Positions 53,755 through 62,354 are shown, counted from the stretch's first letter. The stretch: 64,000 bases of DNA from an uncultured Alcanivorax sp. (GCF_947258575.1 NZ_CAMYIV010000006.1:177902-241901), one strand, 5' to 3'. The notes: generated from the sequence alone by a model not told the origin. Program-made: numbers and translations.

Positions 53755-54462
53755 ATGAGCGCCCAGCATCTCCAAAGCCTCGATCTGTTCCAGGGCAACT
53801 ATCAGGACCCCGCCGTCCCTAAATGGCGCGCGGACCTGCAAGAAATGCTGGGCGATGCCTTCCACATGCGCCATTACCCGGACCTCTTCCCCCACGACTA
53901 CGCCGCAGATATGTGCGCCAGCCTGGCAAAGCGTCTCTGGGAAGCCAACGCCATGAGCTACCAGGACTACGCCCGCTACTGCCGCTTTGCCAGCAAGATG
54001 CTGGGCACTGACCTCCGCCAGCGGCATATACGCATTGCCTACAAACTGGCCCTGGACGTCGGCCCCACCTTGCCCGAAGGGCATAACAGCCCGCAGGAAA
54101 GCGCCGCTAAGAACCCCAACGTCTCCCGGGCGGAACCTCGCCCCCGGCGCCCCGTTGCCCCCGCAACGCCCAAGCCCACCGCGTCCCAACGGTTCCTTCA
54201 CCGTTTCGGCGCGGGTGACACCCTGCGAGCCACCACACCCCAGCCCCGTGCCATGAACAACCCACACCCCCAAGCCCGTCAGCACCTGTTGCTGGAGCTA
54301 CAGGGTGACCTGCTCGCAGACAGCGCTACCAACACCACGACCACCGGGAACGCCCATGGAACAAGAGAAAATCAGCCTGCTGCTCATGCTGCTACTGGCC
54401 CTGCTTGTCACCCAGCAGCCCCCCAAACCGCTACCCAGCACACGGGAGGTGGCCAGCAATGA
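53755..54462 (+). CDS. Phage protein of unknown function, Pro-rich C-terminus
   Basis: A 235-residue protein. The first 110 residues look folded (Y-P-D-L-F-P-H-D-Y-A-A-D-M-C, Y-Q-D-Y-A-R-Y-C). The rest is low-complexity and rich in Pro, Ala and Thr. Function not recognised; an early phage role is inferred from position. ATGA overlap with the next gene. Confidence 0.6.
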   Translation: MSAQHLQSLDLFQGNYQDPAVPKWRADLQEMLGDAFHMRHYPDLFPHDYAADMCASLAKRLWEANAMSYQDYARYCRFASKMLGTDLRQRHIRIAYKLALDVGPTLPEGHNSPQESAAKNPNVSRAEPRPRRPVAPATPKPTASQRFLHRFGAGDTLRATTPQPRAMNNPHPQARQHLLLELQGDLLADSATNTTTTGNAHGTRENQPAAHAATGPACHPAAPQTATQHTGGGQQ

Positions 54463-54568
54463 ACGCTACTACCGCCAAGCTTATCTTTCGCCGTATAGCC
54501 AAACGCAGCTACAGCACCTGCGGCCTGTACCGAGTGCGCGAACTGCGCCCCGGACTGTTCGTTTCTGA
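54356..54568 (+). CDS. Overlapping small hydrophobic ORF (uncertain)
   Basis: A 70-codon ORF in another frame across the junction of two phage genes. It begins M-E-Q-E-K-I-S-L-L-L-M-L-L-L-A-L-L-V, a clear membrane helix. No good ribosome site. Inoviruses use small single-helix proteins, so it is listed, but it may be chance. Confidence 0.25.
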   Translation: MEQEKISLLLMLLLALLVTQQPPKPLPSTREVASNERYYRQAYLSPYSQTQLQHLRPVPSARTAPRTVRF

Positions 54569-54782
54569 ACGCACCTGGCTGCCCTCCGAGAAGCCCGCCC
54601 ACCTGTATGCCAAGGCGTGGTGCTTCGTTGGCTTCGCTGACACCGAAGCCAAAGCCAAAACCCTCTGCGAGCAGACAGAAACCCTGCTCCAGAAGAAAGC
54701 ACCCAGTTTCCAACGCAGTACCCACACCCAAACGGGCCTGAACGCCCAACACGACCTGCTAACCACCCACAAAGGTAACTAA
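54459..54782 (+). CDS. Small phage protein, basic
   Basis: A 107-residue basic protein containing I-A-K-R-S-Y-S-T-C-G-L-Y-R-V-R-E-L-R and two further Cys. Not recognised. Start coupled by ATGA to the gene before; GGGAGG lies 10 nt upstream. Confidence 0.6.
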   Translation: MNATTAKLIFRRIAKRSYSTCGLYRVRELRPGLFVSERTWLPSEKPAHLYAKAWCFVGFADTEAKAKTLCEQTETLLQKKAPSFQRSTHTQTGLNAQHDLLTTHKGN

Positions 54783-54784
54783 CC

Positions 54785-55096
54785 ATGCAATTCGAAATCC
54801 CTACAACTCTACTCGGCTGCCGTCTCGTTAACGTCGATGGCAACAAATACTGCTCCGTCTACACCGGCCAGATTCCGGAAGGCGACAACGCCAACAACTT
54901 CCGGGGCTATGAAGTCACCAAGCTCAGCGCCGACCCGGTGGTGTTCGACCAACTGGCCGACCTGAAAAGCCCCACCGAACGCCGCCTGCTGGCCGTGCTC
55001 AAGATGGCTGCCGGCGGCAAGTCCCAGCCCTACATCGTTGGCGTGGTCCCGGAAACGAAGACCGCTACCAGCACCAGCAAGCCCGACAACAAGTAA
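54785..55096 (+). CDS. Candidate ssDNA-binding protein (gV-like)
   Basis: A 103-residue protein with alternating strand pattern (L-L-G-C-R-L-V-N-V-D-G-N-K-Y-C-S-V-Y-T-G) fitting an OB-fold, directly before the small coat-region genes, where inoviruses encode the single-stranded DNA-binding protein. Assigned from position and size, not from a clear motif. Confidence 0.5.
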   Translation: MQFEIPTTLLGCRLVNVDGNKYCSVYTGQIPEGDNANNFRGYEVTKLSADPVVFDQLADLKSPTERRLLAVLKMAAGGKSQPYIVGVVPETKTATSTSKPDNK

Positions 55097-55109
55097 GGAG
55101 CCCTGAGCC

Positions 55110-55238
55110 ATGACGGAGAAGCCTAAGGATCGCTATTTCTTCTTTCTTTTCCTCTTCTCCGTGGTGGGTATTCCGTTGCTCATCATTCTGGGCTTGTCGC
55201 TGCCATGCCTTCTGCAGATGGCCTCCATCGCAGTGTGA
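55110..55238 (+). CDS. Small membrane protein of the coat region
   Basis: A 42-codon ORF with AAGGAG 9 nt before its ATG. Basic N-terminus (M-T-E-K-P-K-D-R) then one long hydrophobic helix. Size and place resemble the minor coat or assembly proteins encoded before gVIII. Confidence 0.6.
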   Translation: MTEKPKDRYFFFLFLFSVVGIPLLIILGLSLPCLLQMASIAV

Positions 55239-55281
55239 TGCGCGGCTTGAGTGAACACAGAGAAACGACGGGTATTCATCC

Positions 55282-55491
55282 ATGAACCAGATTGCGTGTA
55301 CGGAAGGAGAGTGGCAGCAGGCCCCAGATGGTGCCGCCCTCTGTACCGGCACGCTCCAGATAGTGAGCCCGAGCGGTCCCTTTGGACTACCCGAGCTGAC
55401 TTACGAGGACGCGAACTTAATCCTCGGCGCCGTGCTGCTGCTGTACGCCACGGTGTGGGGCGCAAAGAAACTCTTTGGCCTCGTTCGCTAG
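55282..55491 (+). CDS. Small membrane protein of the coat region 2
   Basis: A 69-residue protein with two Cys in the N-terminal half and one C-terminal helix (L-I-L-G-A-V-L-L-L-Y-A-T-V-W-G-A-K-K-L-F). The layout resembles minor coat proteins of Pf phages. Confidence 0.6.
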   Translation: MNQIACTEGEWQQAPDGAALCTGTLQIVSPSGPFGLPELTYEDANLILGAVLLLYATVWGAKKLFGLVR

Positions 55492-55550
55492 CAACACCAA
55501 TGCAAGCAACTCAACCAAAACGCAACACCAAAACCAACTGGAGAAACACC

Positions 55551-55793
55551 ATGAAAAACGCAATGAAAGCCCGTCTGGAGGCTATCCAGATGCAATCCCG
55601 CCGCCTGTACCTGGCTGGCGGCACCGCAATGGCACTGGCAGCCACTGGCCCCGCCAATGCCGCCATCGACGTCTCCGGCGTTACCAGCGAAATCGGGGCT
55701 CAGACCTCCAATGTGGAACTGATCGCCGTGGCCGTACTGAGTGTGTTGGCCGTCCTCGCAGGTGTGACCTACCTGCGCCGGACTATCCGCTAA
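55551..55793 (+). CDS. Inovirus major coat protein precursor (pVIII-type)
   Basis: An 80-residue precursor. A signal peptide of about 37 residues ends G-P-A-N-A. The mature part of about 43 residues has an acidic/polar N-terminal half, a hydrophobic helix (V-E-L-I-A-V-A-V-L-S-V-L-A-V-L-A) and a basic C-terminus (Y-L-R-R-T-I-R) facing DNA. TGGAG precedes the ATG and a strong terminator follows. Confidence 0.88.
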   Translation: MKNAMKARLEAIQMQSRRLYLAGGTAMALAATGPANAAIDVSGVTSEIGAQTSNVELIAVAVLSVLAVLAGVTYLRRTIR

Positions 55794-55809
55794 CCCACCC
55801 GCAACAGAA

Positions 55810-55831
55810 GGGGCCTTCGGGCCCCTTTTTT
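55810..55831 (+). terminator. Terminator after the major coat gene
   Basis: Stem GGGGCC / GGCCCC with a TTCG tetraloop and T6. This is the classic inovirus position, giving high coat expression and low read-through into the minor coat genes. Confidence 0.92.
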
Positions 55832-55847
55832 ATCAAGGGGATTCGAG

Positions 55848-57197
55848 GTGAATAATGGAAACGGACTTTGGCCCATGGCTTTACTTAATCGTCTCTCTGG
55901 GGGCGTTCTACTTGTTATTTTCTTGAGCGCCAACACCGCAGTAGCGAGAACGATCGAGGATGTACAAAACACCCCGGGAACGTACTGCACCCTTCCCTCC
56001 GGGTGTGAAGCATCAAGCTCCGATTCCCGCTACGACACCCAACAGGATTTTGTAGACGGCTGGTGTGGTAGTGACTTCAACCCGCCTTCCAATTCCACTG
56101 CCCACTCATGCTCAACGGTAACGGTCGATAATAAATACTACGCAGTCGGCCGATGGTGCCGCTCTGTTCACACAGCATCCGGGCTTCCATATCAGCGTTC
56201 ATATTCAACGGGGCCTCTTTCTGGGATCTGTGTTTATTCCGATGAAGTCCCCGAGTGCTCTATACCGGAAGGCACGGAAATGGGGTTGTCTGTCAAATAC
56301 ATGATGGGCTCGACCTGCTATTCCAACTGCGTCTTTACTCGCTCCGGTCGTGGTGCCTGTACCTATCTGGATGATGGCTCCACCTCTTGCTGGAGCAAGT
56401 ACACCAGCACCGGGAATTACTGTGAAGATGAAGACGGCTCTTCGTCTCGTCCTTTCTCAGATCACACCGATGATAAAGGCTGCTACCGGTCTACCGCCGA
56501 CGGTAAAGCCTACTGCGAGCAGCCCAACGACTACCAATGCCCTAACTTCGTCATTGTGGATGGCAAGAAGTACTGCCGAGAAACCAACGAGGACAAGTGG
56601 GATTCTGATGGCGATGGCAACCCGGACTCCACCGACCCGTCACCGGGTGACCCGAACCATGGCGGCGATCCAGGCGATGATGGTGGCGGTGGTGATGGAG
56701 GTGATAGCGGCGGTGATGATTCTGACGGTGGCAATGGCGAAAGCTCTGGCGGCGAATACGGTCAGGGTGTCTGTGAACCAGGGCAACAAGTTACCGAGCC
56801 CGAGTGTGAGCCCCACCTCGATGCAATCCAGTGCGGCATCTTCCTCAATAGTTGGAACCTACGCTGTGAAGAAAAGCAGCGCCATGAAGATTTTATAGGG
56901 ACCGATGATTTCCGTGAGAGCGACTCTCTCGCTGACGGCGATAACCCCGATAACACCGTTGATACCAAAGAAGTGAGCTTTTCCGGCTTCCTCGATGGGC
57001 TGGATGATTCCGGCTCAGGCTTCGGTGGCGCCAGATCCTGCCCGCCCGATAAACAAATCAATCTGGGCTTCGGCTCCATCACCCTCCCGTTTACCTATAT
57101 CTGTCAGTGGGCCGAGAAGATCCGCCCGCTGATCATTGCATTGGGCTGGCTAGCCGCTGGCCTTATCGCCCTGAAAGCCATGTCCGAGAAGGGGTAA
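55848..57197 (+). CDS. Inovirus adsorption protein (pIII-like)
   Basis: A 449-residue protein. The signal peptide ends T-A-V-A, then there is a cysteine-rich ectodomain (more than 20 Cys in about residues 40-245), a Gly/Asp-rich linker (about 245-300), a second domain and a C-terminal membrane anchor (R-P-L-I-I-A-L-G-W-L-A-A-G-L). This is the layout of pIII host-binding proteins. GTG start at 55848 follows AAGGGG; ATG 55875 is an alternative. Confidence 0.85.
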   Translation: MNNGNGLWPMALLNRLSGGVLLVIFLSANTAVARTIEDVQNTPGTYCTLPSGCEASSSDSRYDTQQDFVDGWCGSDFNPPSNSTAHSCSTVTVDNKYYAVGRWCRSVHTASGLPYQRSYSTGPLSGICVYSDEVPECSIPEGTEMGLSVKYMMGSTCYSNCVFTRSGRGACTYLDDGSTSCWSKYTSTGNYCEDEDGSSSRPFSDHTDDKGCYRSTADGKAYCEQPNDYQCPNFVIVDGKKYCRETNEDKWDSDGDGNPDSTDPSPGDPNHGGDPGDDGGGGDGGDSGGDDSDGGNGESSGGEYGQGVCEPGQQVTEPECEPHLDAIQCGIFLNSWNLRCEEKQRHEDFIGTDDFRESDSLADGDNPDNTVDTKEVSFSGFLDGLDDSGSGFGGARSCPPDKQINLGFGSITLPFTYICQWAEKIRPLIIALGWLAAGLIALKAMSEKG

Positions 57198-57201
57198 TCC
57201 T

Positions 57202-57516
57202 ATGCCTAAGTGGTTAGAAGCAATTGGAGCCTTCCTTGCTCAGTACCTCGGCGCAGGTACTGCCCGTGTCCTTGGTTCCCTTGGTATGGGTGCTATTTCC
57301 ATCACCGGGGTACAGATCACCCTCGATCAGATTATTACTCACATCAAATCCGCCATGGGGGGCGTTACCAGCGACATCCTCAGCATTCTGACTCTTGCGG
57401 GTTTTGATGTGTTTATTGGTCTTGTTATCAGCGCCTATCTCGGCCTGGTCACCATCCGCACCTTACTCGGTGCCTTCAAGCGCCTTGGCTTTATGGATGT
57501 CACAGGGGAAGGCTGA
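57202..57516 (+). CDS. DUF2523 protein (pVI-like)
   Basis: A 104-residue membrane protein with three hydrophobic segments. DUF2523 proteins lie between pIII and Zot in Pf-type phages and are taken as the pVI-like tip protein. 4 bp after the adsorption gene; the stop overlaps the zot start by 1 bp. Confidence 0.85.
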   Translation: MPKWLEAIGAFLAQYLGAGTARVLGSLGMGAISITGVQITLDQIITHIKSAMGGVTSDILSILTLAGFDVFIGLVISAYLGLVTIRTLLGAFKRLGFMDVTGEG

Positions 57517-58571
57517 TGTTTTGGCTATTTACCGGTAAACCCGGCACCAGCAAAACCAGCCATACGCTGGATTTTGTGCTGCATGACAAACGCTTTGCCG
57601 TCGAGAACAGCAGCACGCGCCGCCCAGTCTACTACCGTGGCATTCGTGATCTGTCCCCGGAACTGGGCTGGCATGAACTGAACGACACCGACACGCAGAA
57701 CTGGCCCGAGCATCTACCGGATGGCGCCGTACTCATCGTTGATGAAGCCCAGCAGATCTGGCCGGTACGGGCCCCTAGCAAAGCCGTTCCCCCGGGACTT
57801 ACCGCCCTGGAAACCCACCGGCACCATGGCTGGGATATCATATTCATCAGCCAGGACCCGTCCTTGCTTGATACCCACGCTCGCAAGATCTGCAACGAGC
57901 AGTACCATTTTAGTCGTCCCTTCGGTGCTCCTTTTGTCATCGAATACCACTCGGGCTCTGGCTATGTGAACCCCGGCAGTAAGGCCGAGCTGTCCACCTG
58001 CATACAGACAAAAAGAAAGTTACCAAAGCGCGTGTGGGGCCTCTACAAGTCTGCGGAGGTGCACACCCACAAATTCAAACCGCCCAAAATCATGTTTGTC
58101 CTGCCCGTAATCGCCGCCTTTGCTGGCTTCCTTATTTGGTACTTCCTGAACAACTACGCCACCGATACCCCGGCCACAGCCCAAGAAGCGGCCAAAAGTG
58201 GACAGCAGGTGCAGGTAGCGGCCCGGCAGAGTTATCAGCCAGAGGATTGGGGGGAGTTGTTGAAACCGGAAATCAGCGGACTGCCTTACACCGCCCCGAT
58301 CTACAGCCCCAAATCCCGGCAACCCACCGTGATCCCCGTCGTCCAGGGCTGCATGTCCATGAAAGCCGATTTCAGCGATTGCACCTGCTACACCCAGCAG
58401 GGCACCACGATTTTGGATATGCCAGATCAAATGTGCCGACAGATCATCAAACACGGGATCTTTAACCACCTGGCCAATGAAGAACGAATCGAACGCGGCC
58501 AGCGGCAGGGCGCCGATGGCGAGGCACGAGCCACGGCGCCTGCGGCAGGCCCGCACCAGACGTCCCTGTAA
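57516..58571 (+). CDS. zot: Zot-type assembly ATPase (pI-like)
   Basis: A 351-residue zonular-occludens-toxin family protein that drives virion assembly through the inner membrane. Walker A is G-K-P-G-T-S-K-T at residues 7-14, Walker B A-V-L-I-V-D-E-A-Q near 70, a single helix at about 190-212 (I-M-F-V-L-P-V-I-A-A-F-A-G-F-L) and a periplasmic C-terminal part with cysteines. Confidence 0.94.
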   Translation: MFWLFTGKPGTSKTSHTLDFVLHDKRFAVENSSTRRPVYYRGIRDLSPELGWHELNDTDTQNWPEHLPDGAVLIVDEAQQIWPVRAPSKAVPPGLTALETHRHHGWDIIFISQDPSLLDTHARKICNEQYHFSRPFGAPFVIEYHSGSGYVNPGSKAELSTCIQTKRKLPKRVWGLYKSAEVHTHKFKPPKIMFVLPVIAAFAGFLIWYFLNNYATDTPATAQEAAKSGQQVQVAARQSYQPEDWGELLKPEISGLPYTAPIYSPKSRQPTVIPVVQGCMSMKADFSDCTCYTQQGTTILDMPDQMCRQIIKHGIFNHLANEERIERGQRQGADGEARATAPAAGPHQTSL

Positions 58572-58625
58572 CACGTCTTACAAGTGACCTTTAGGTCCCA
58601 CAATAAACCACATTAGGTACTCGTT

Positions 58626-59867
58626 ATGGCAAGCGCTCCAAAACACTGCATCGCACTGGATAACGAACTGAAAGAAGCCCCTTGGGGAAAGCTGTTCATT
58701 GACCCGGCCTCGGGCAAAAGCTTCAACCTGAGTAACGTGGAAGTGGTCCATTTCGGCACGGATACCGTGCGCCAACTCTACAAAGGCCAGCTACAACCGG
58801 ACGTCATGGCCCTGTTTGATGAACCAGGCATGGTGAGCTTCGCCGGGGAACGGTGGTCGGCGGGACGGATTGGCCGGGATTCGGGGTATCAATACCGCCT
58901 GCAGAACGCTGATCTTGGCTTGATCCTGCTGATCAAAAGTTTTCACGCCCAGATCGATGCCGTTGGCCCCCACCTCAAAATTGAAGTCTCCCCCCATTGC
59001 CTGCGATCACAGACCCCACAGCAACTACAGGCCACATTGAACCACTTTGCGGAACAGGTCCTGATAGACCCAGCACCCGCACAATGCGCTGTCCATATCG
59101 CCCTGGACGTGCAGGGATGGACACCCCCGAGAGACTTTGAAACCAAGCTGCACTGCCGATCCCGTCGCGTTCGCAGCTATCACGGCATCGATACCGTGGA
59201 ATTCGATACCTCCAGCGCCGTCTATGGCCGTGGTGAATCCTTCCTGTTCGGCTCACCTGCAGGCATTCAACTTGCCGTGTACGACAAGACCCAAGAGGCC
59301 AAACTACGCGACAAACTCGACTACTGGCGCTCTGTCTGGTCCGAGAAAGAGAACTATCAGGATGACCAACCGGTATACCGGATCGAATTCCGATTCCATC
59401 ACTCTGTGGTGGAGCAATTCGCCCAGGGATCGATCAACAAGGAAACCGGGGAAGTTCTCGCATTCCAGGACTATGCCGACCTGTTCGACCACCTGGACGC
59501 CCTGTGGCGCTATGGCTGCGACTCCTTCCGTTACCTCTATCGCCCCGGCTGGTTCGACCCCTTCTGGACCCTGATCGCCCGGCAGGCTCTGCCTACAGAT
59601 CCGCCTGAAGTGGACTATAAGCGCTACTACAAGACCTCTTCCGGCTACTCAGGCAAGAATGTGGAATTGCTCCTGGGTAACTACATCAGCTGTGCAGCTC
59701 GTCACCGCATGTCCCACTGCCAGGCATGGAAAGCTCTGGAAGCCCTGCCATTCTTCCAACTGATCCTTGATCACTACCGGGACCGGGGTAAGAAAACATG
59801 GGAGGTAAAAAAACACGTTAAGGATCTGCTTGAAGAGCGCTATATCCGCTATGGGAAGGCCATATGA
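58626..59867 (+). CDS. Phage replication initiation protein (gpII/X type)
   Basis: A 413-residue protein like the Pf rolling-circle replication initiators. Family patterns include V-H-I-A-L-D-V-Q-G-W, Y-R-I-E-F-R-F-H-H and a C-terminal region with Y-K-R-Y-Y-K-T-S-S-G-Y. It nicks the viral origin to start replication. ATGA overlap with the integrase gene, so excision and replication genes are expressed together. Confidence 0.9.
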   Translation: MASAPKHCIALDNELKEAPWGKLFIDPASGKSFNLSNVEVVHFGTDTVRQLYKGQLQPDVMALFDEPGMVSFAGERWSAGRIGRDSGYQYRLQNADLGLILLIKSFHAQIDAVGPHLKIEVSPHCLRSQTPQQLQATLNHFAEQVLIDPAPAQCAVHIALDVQGWTPPRDFETKLHCRSRRVRSYHGIDTVEFDTSSAVYGRGESFLFGSPAGIQLAVYDKTQEAKLRDKLDYWRSVWSEKENYQDDQPVYRIEFRFHHSVVEQFAQGSINKETGEVLAFQDYADLFDHLDALWRYGCDSFRYLYRPGWFDPFWTLIARQALPTDPPEVDYKRYYKTSSGYSGKNVELLLGNYISCAARHRMSHCQAWKALEALPFFQLILDHYRDRGKKTWEVKKHVKDLLEERYIRYGKAI

Positions 59868-60859
59868 TCAAGCAGCTACCGGACGGCCGTTGGCTTGCCG
59901 ATATTGAGCCTGTAAAGGGGACCCGGTACAGGAAGCGATTCAGTACCAAAGCAGAGGCTAAACGCTTTGAAGCACATAAACGCAGCCAGCATATCAACAG
60001 GGCATGGGAGCCCAAAGCCAAGGATAAACGACGTCTTTCTGAGCTTGTAGACCGATGGTTCTCATTGCATGGACACACGTTAGCCGATGGAGTCCGCCGA
60101 AAGGAGATTCTCCTGCTGCATGTGAAAGAAGTAGGGGACTCGTTAGGGCATCAGTTCACCGCCAAGGAGTATCTGATAAAGCGTGGTCATCTTATGGCGG
60201 AGGGCATGAAAGGCAAGACCGTGAACAATCGGTTGGGATATCTCAAAGCGGTGTTCAATACCCTGATTGCGTTTGATGACATTACTTACCCAAACCCGCT
60301 GGCCAATGTTAAGCCGATAAAGTTTCAGGAGAGTCCGGTCACGTACCTGACCACGGGACAGATAAAAGAGCTGCTCAGCAGGGTAGGCGAGACAAATTCG
60401 CCTTCGGATCTGGAGTGCGTCGTTAGGGTGTGCCTTTCAACAGGAGCCCGGTGGTCTGAGGCACTGAGTCTGAGTCGTGAGCGAATCCGTAATGGGGGGG
60501 TAGAGTTCATAAACACTAAGAGCAAGAAAGTCCGCTCTGTACCGATTTCCCCTGAATTGGAAAGCCAGTTAATTGCCCACCTGGATAGCCATGGCTATTT
60601 CCGCGACTGCATTCGGGGTTTTCATAATGCGATGGATGCAGCTGCTATCAAATTACCGAAAGGGCAGGCAACGCATGTATTGCGCCATACCTTCGCGGCA
60701 CACTTCGTCATGAATGGCGGGAACATTCTGGTACTGCAGAAGATACTGGGACACAGCACAGTGAACATGACGATGCGTTATGCGCATCTTGCGCCGGATC
60801 ATTTAAAGGAAGCGGTCGTTCTGAATCCCCTGACTTTTTCGACACTTGATCGACAGTAA
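59864..60859 (+). CDS. int: Tyrosine recombinase integrase
   Basis: A 331-residue phage integrase. Arm-binding N-terminus, core-binding domain (about residues 60-150), catalytic domain with Arg in S-T-G-A-R-W-S-E-A-L, H-x-x-R as H-V-L-R-H-T-F, and Tyr in N-M-T-M-R-Y-A-H-L. It recombines attP with the tRNA-Ser 3' end. Ends 43 bp from attR. Confidence 0.95.
   Translation: MIKQLPDGRWLADIEPVKGTRYRKRFSTKAEAKRFEAHKRSQHINRAWEPKAKDKRRLSELVDRWFSLHGHTLADGVRRKEILLLHVKEVGDSLGHQFTAKEYLIKRGHLMAEGMKGKTVNNRLGYLKAVFNTLIAFDDITYPNPLANVKPIKFQESPVTYLTTGQIKELLSRVGETNSPSDLECVVRVCLSTGARWSEALSLSRERIRNGGVEFINTKSKKVRSVPISPELESQLIAHLDSHGYFRDCIRGFHNAMDAAAIKLPKGQATHVLRHTFAAHFVMNGGNILVLQKILGHSTVNMTMRYAHLAPDHLKEAVVLNPLTFSTLDRQ
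60836..60854 (+). promoter_or_regulatory. Candidate integrase arm site, right
   Basis: TTTTCGACACTTGATCGAC, nearly the same as 48447-48465 and in the same orientation, 48 bp from attR. Lies inside the 3' end of int. Confidence 0.45.
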
Positions 60860-60901
60860 TCAGGGGAGAGAGGCGTAAGCAGTTGATACTACTTAGGGAA
60901 A

Positions 60902-60929
60902 TTGGCGGTGGGGGAGGGATTCGAACCCT
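60902..60929. repeat. attR of the inovirus prophage
   Basis: 28-bp copy of attL, inside the 3' end of the intact tRNA-Ser gene, next to int. Confidence 0.92.
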
Positions 60930-60990
60930 CGATACGTTTCCGTATACACACTTTCCAGGCGTGCTCCTTCGGCCACTCGGACACCCCACC
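60903..60990 (-). tRNA. tRNA-Ser (anticodon GGA)
   Basis: An 88-nt type II tRNA: acceptor GGTGGGG/CCCCACC, anticodon loop CTGGAAA, long variable arm, T-loop GGTTCGAATCC and encoded CCA. Intact, and used as attachment site by the prophage. Confidence 0.96.
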
Positions 60991-61039
60991 TTAAACTGAT
61001 TGTGCTCAAGAGCCTTCTGGCCAACTCTTGAGGGCGCGT

Positions 61040-61068
61040 AGAGTACCGGAGGGTGGGGCTTGAGGCAA
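61040..61068 (-). promoter_or_regulatory. Promoter of tRNA-Ser
   Basis: Minus strand: TTGCCT (61068-61063), 17-bp spacer, TACTCT (61045-61040), then a GC-rich discriminator, about 50 bp before the tRNA. Confidence 0.7.
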
Positions 61069-61117
61069 GCGCTCGGCGGCTGGTTGGTCAGGGTTTGAGC
61101 ATTTGTTCAGCAGAGAC

Positions 61118-61561
61118 TCAGGTTCGTGCCAGGTACAGGCCCTGATAAAGACAGACTACCTTGCCGTCCGCACCGCTGCCCTGGGCGTGCACCCGCAGGG
61201 TGGCCTTGCCGCGCCGGCTCAGGCGTTGGGCAAAGCGGTCCCGTTCTTCCTCGTTGATGGAAACGGCAATGTGCAGATCTCCGTCCAGGGGCAACTTGTA
61301 TTCCAGAGACGTTTCCACGGCTACCACGTCGGCGGGGTGGCCGCTCTGTTGGGCCAGCAGGGTGGTCAGGCCCCAGCCGGCTAGGGTGAGCAGGGCCGAC
61401 TGGCTGCCGGCGAAGAAGGTGCCCTTGTCGTTGTGGTTGGGCCCCAGGGGTGCGGTGACGACCAGTCTGAGGCCGTCGAAATCGGTAAAGGTGAAGTCCA
61501 GATGCCGGGTCAGGGGGATGGCGTCGCGGACCCGTTCTGCCAACGCATCCAGATCCATCAT
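61118..61561 (-). CDS. Thioesterase-like hot-dog protein (YiiD C-terminal type)
   Basis: A 147-residue single hot-dog domain: P-L-G-P-N-H-N-D-K-G-T-F-F-A-G-S-Q, then T-L-A-G-W and V-E-T-S-L-E-Y-K. This matches the YiiD C-terminal/DUF4442-like putative thioesterases. Substrate unknown. ATGA overlap with the nitroreductase gene upstream. Confidence 0.8.
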   Translation of the reverse strand: MMDLDALAERVRDAIPLTRHLDFTFTDFDGLRLVVTAPLGPNHNDKGTFFAGSQSALLTLAGWGLTTLLAQQSGHPADVVAVETSLEYKLPLDGDLHIAVSINEEERDRFAQRLSRRGKATLRVHAQGSGADGKVVCLYQGLYLART

Positions 61562-62115
61562 GGCAGGGTACGAATGAAGTCGGCGGGGGAATCGTCGGGC
61601 AGGTTTTTCTGGTTACCCATTGGGGTACCCAGGTACAGATAGGCCACCACCTGATCCTTGGGGGCGAAGCCCAGCATGCGTTTGGCCAGATCAGAGTTGG
61701 CCAGAGCGCCGGTACGCCACATGGCGCCCAGGTTCAGTTCATAGGCGGCCACCATCATGTTCTGTACAGCGGCCCCTACGGCCAGTACCTGTTCCCACAC
61801 GGGAATCTTGTGGTTCTCGGTGACTTCCGCCACCACCACGATAATGGTGGGCGCGCGCAGGGCCTTGTTGCGGGCGATCTCCCGGCTGCGTTTGTCGGCC
61901 TCGGGCTGCTCTTCCAGCAGCTGGGCTTCCATGATGTCGCCGAGCCGTTCCCGTTGTTCGCCGTCCAGCACGATAAAGCGCCAGGGACGCAGCAAACCAT
62001 GGTCCGGCGCGCGGATGGCGGCGCGCAGCAACAGGTCGAGCTGCTCGTCGCTGGGACCGGGCTGGTCCAGACGCGGGCTGGAAACACGGGTGGTCAGGGC
62101 GGTGATGGTGTCCAT
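61558..62115 (-). CDS. Nitroreductase family protein (YdjA-like)
   Basis: A 185-residue FMN-dependent reductase with A-A-I-R-A-P-D-H-G-L-L-R-P-W-R-F near the N-terminus, A-V-G-A-A-V-Q-N-M-M-V-A-A in the middle and a late Y-L-Y-L-G-T-P. This is the short YdjA type. Physiological substrate unknown. Operon with the thioesterase-like gene. Confidence 0.9.
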   Translation of the reverse strand: MDTITALTTRVSSPRLDQPGPSDEQLDLLLRAAIRAPDHGLLRPWRFIVLDGEQRERLGDIMEAQLLEEQPEADKRSREIARNKALRAPTIIVVVAEVTENHKIPVWEQVLAVGAAVQNMMVAAYELNLGAMWRTGALANSDLAKRMLGFAPKDQVVAYLYLGTPMGNQKNLPDDSPADFIRTLP

Positions 62116-62338
62116 TCAGGGCTCCTTGTACTGGGGCGCCATGGTAGCCCGATTTGAAAATAAGTCCCAGTCACCCGTGGGAGCCTGTTCAGAAGTTCCC
62201 ACGACCGTTACACCGCACCGTTGTCGCTGGAAATGACCTCCAGCTTGGGGGGCGAAGACATTGGGTAGGCTCCAGGCTACCTTTGATCCTGCCAGTCTTT
62301 TTTCTTAGACCCGAAACGGATAAGCTTCACGCAAATCA

Positions 62339-62354
62339 CGTGAATCGGTTCACA
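62339..62354 (+). promoter_or_regulatory. CRP/Vfr-like site at the adenylate cyclase start
   Basis: CGTGA-ATCGGT-TCACA, 9 of 10 matches to TGTGA-N6-TCACA. Its last base is the A of the chosen start codon, so binding would block this start or the true start lies downstream (ATG 62402). Confidence 0.5.

Larger units (their letters stand above)
48318..60929. mobile_element. Pf-type inovirus prophage with cargo, in tRNA-Ser
   Basis: About 12.6 kb between 28-bp repeats. From left to right it holds PD-(D/E)XK-like nuclease, umuD-umuC, DUF262-HEPN, repressor (minus), Xis-like, several small ORFs, ssDNA-binding candidate, coat proteins, terminator, adsorption protein, DUF2523, Zot, Rep and tyrosine integrase next to attR. 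This order matches Pf phages of Pseudomonas; the size is like that of Pf4. The structural and replication genes look intact, so the prophage may be active. The left 4.5 kb is accessory. Confidence 0.92.
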
